In this document: positions 63,974 through 64,000 of the stretch, in pieces
Layout: each line of letters starts with the position of its first letter
Position numbering within the stretch: position 1 is the first letter of the stretch
Source: Glandiceps talaboti
Taxonomy: Eukaryota; Hemichordata; Enteropneusta; Spengelidae
NCBI RefSeq assembly: GCF_964340395.1
Contig: NC_135555.1
Span: 7,110,431 to 7,174,430, forward strand
Length of the DNA: 64,000 bases
Direction of reading: 5' to 3'
Made by a program: the position numbers and the translations under genes
Notes under the pieces: generated by a model
What the model was told of the DNA's origin: nothing
Databases searched by the model: none
Seen by the model: the letters and a program-made list of their open reading frames with translations, nothing else

Positions 63974-64000
63974 CTGATAAAAAAAAAGTGAAAAAGATAA

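Overview
The window is eukaryotic nuclear DNA, most likely from an invertebrate bilaterian. It is AT-rich and packed with di- and tetranucleotide microsatellites. Its genes are split into many short exons by GT-AG introns of roughly 0.3-4 kb, and small inverted-repeat transposons are scattered through introns and spacers. I cannot name the phylum with confidence. A marine deuterostome or lophotrochozoan would fit, given the single-module intestinal-type GH31 enzyme, the TRPC-like channel and the copine with compact introns. I rebuilt the genes by reading exons on both strands and requiring splice sites and codon phases to agree from exon to exon.

Layout: (1) 1-16.0 kb, minus strand: a TRPC-type cation channel with 8-9 coding exons. 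Its 3' end was not resolved, and it has two phase-compatible alternative first coding exons. (2) 16-20.7 kb: spacer rich in minisatellites, with one orphan plus-strand exon of SLC5 (sodium/solute cotransporter) type. (3) 20.8-25.2 kb, plus strand: a three-exon rhodopsin-class GPCR. (4) 26.5-41.3 kb, minus strand: a complete 24-exon maltase/sucrase-isomaltase-like GH31 alpha-glucosidase with two N-terminal trefoil domains. (5) 44.3-56.4 kb, minus strand: a complete 14-coding-exon copine (C2-C2-vWA) plus a probable non-coding first exon. One base too many in exon 9 breaks its frame. (6) 58.9-64.0 kb, minus strand: the 3' part of a single-pass membrane protein with an extracellular LDL-receptor class A module. 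It runs off the right edge.

The genes look functionally unrelated: calcium entry, peptide or ligand sensing, sugar digestion, calcium-dependent membrane binding and a surface receptor. I see no operon-like or cluster logic. The most notable non-genic content is a set of foldback MITE-like elements. These include a palindromic family with two copies and 11-bp target duplications, an element with TA target sites and about 75-bp termini, a 490-bp foldback element and a TGGCCATATGG-ended family with several copies. A short core embedded in (TA)n also occurs twice, 2.5 kb apart. I found no convincing novel multi-gene system.
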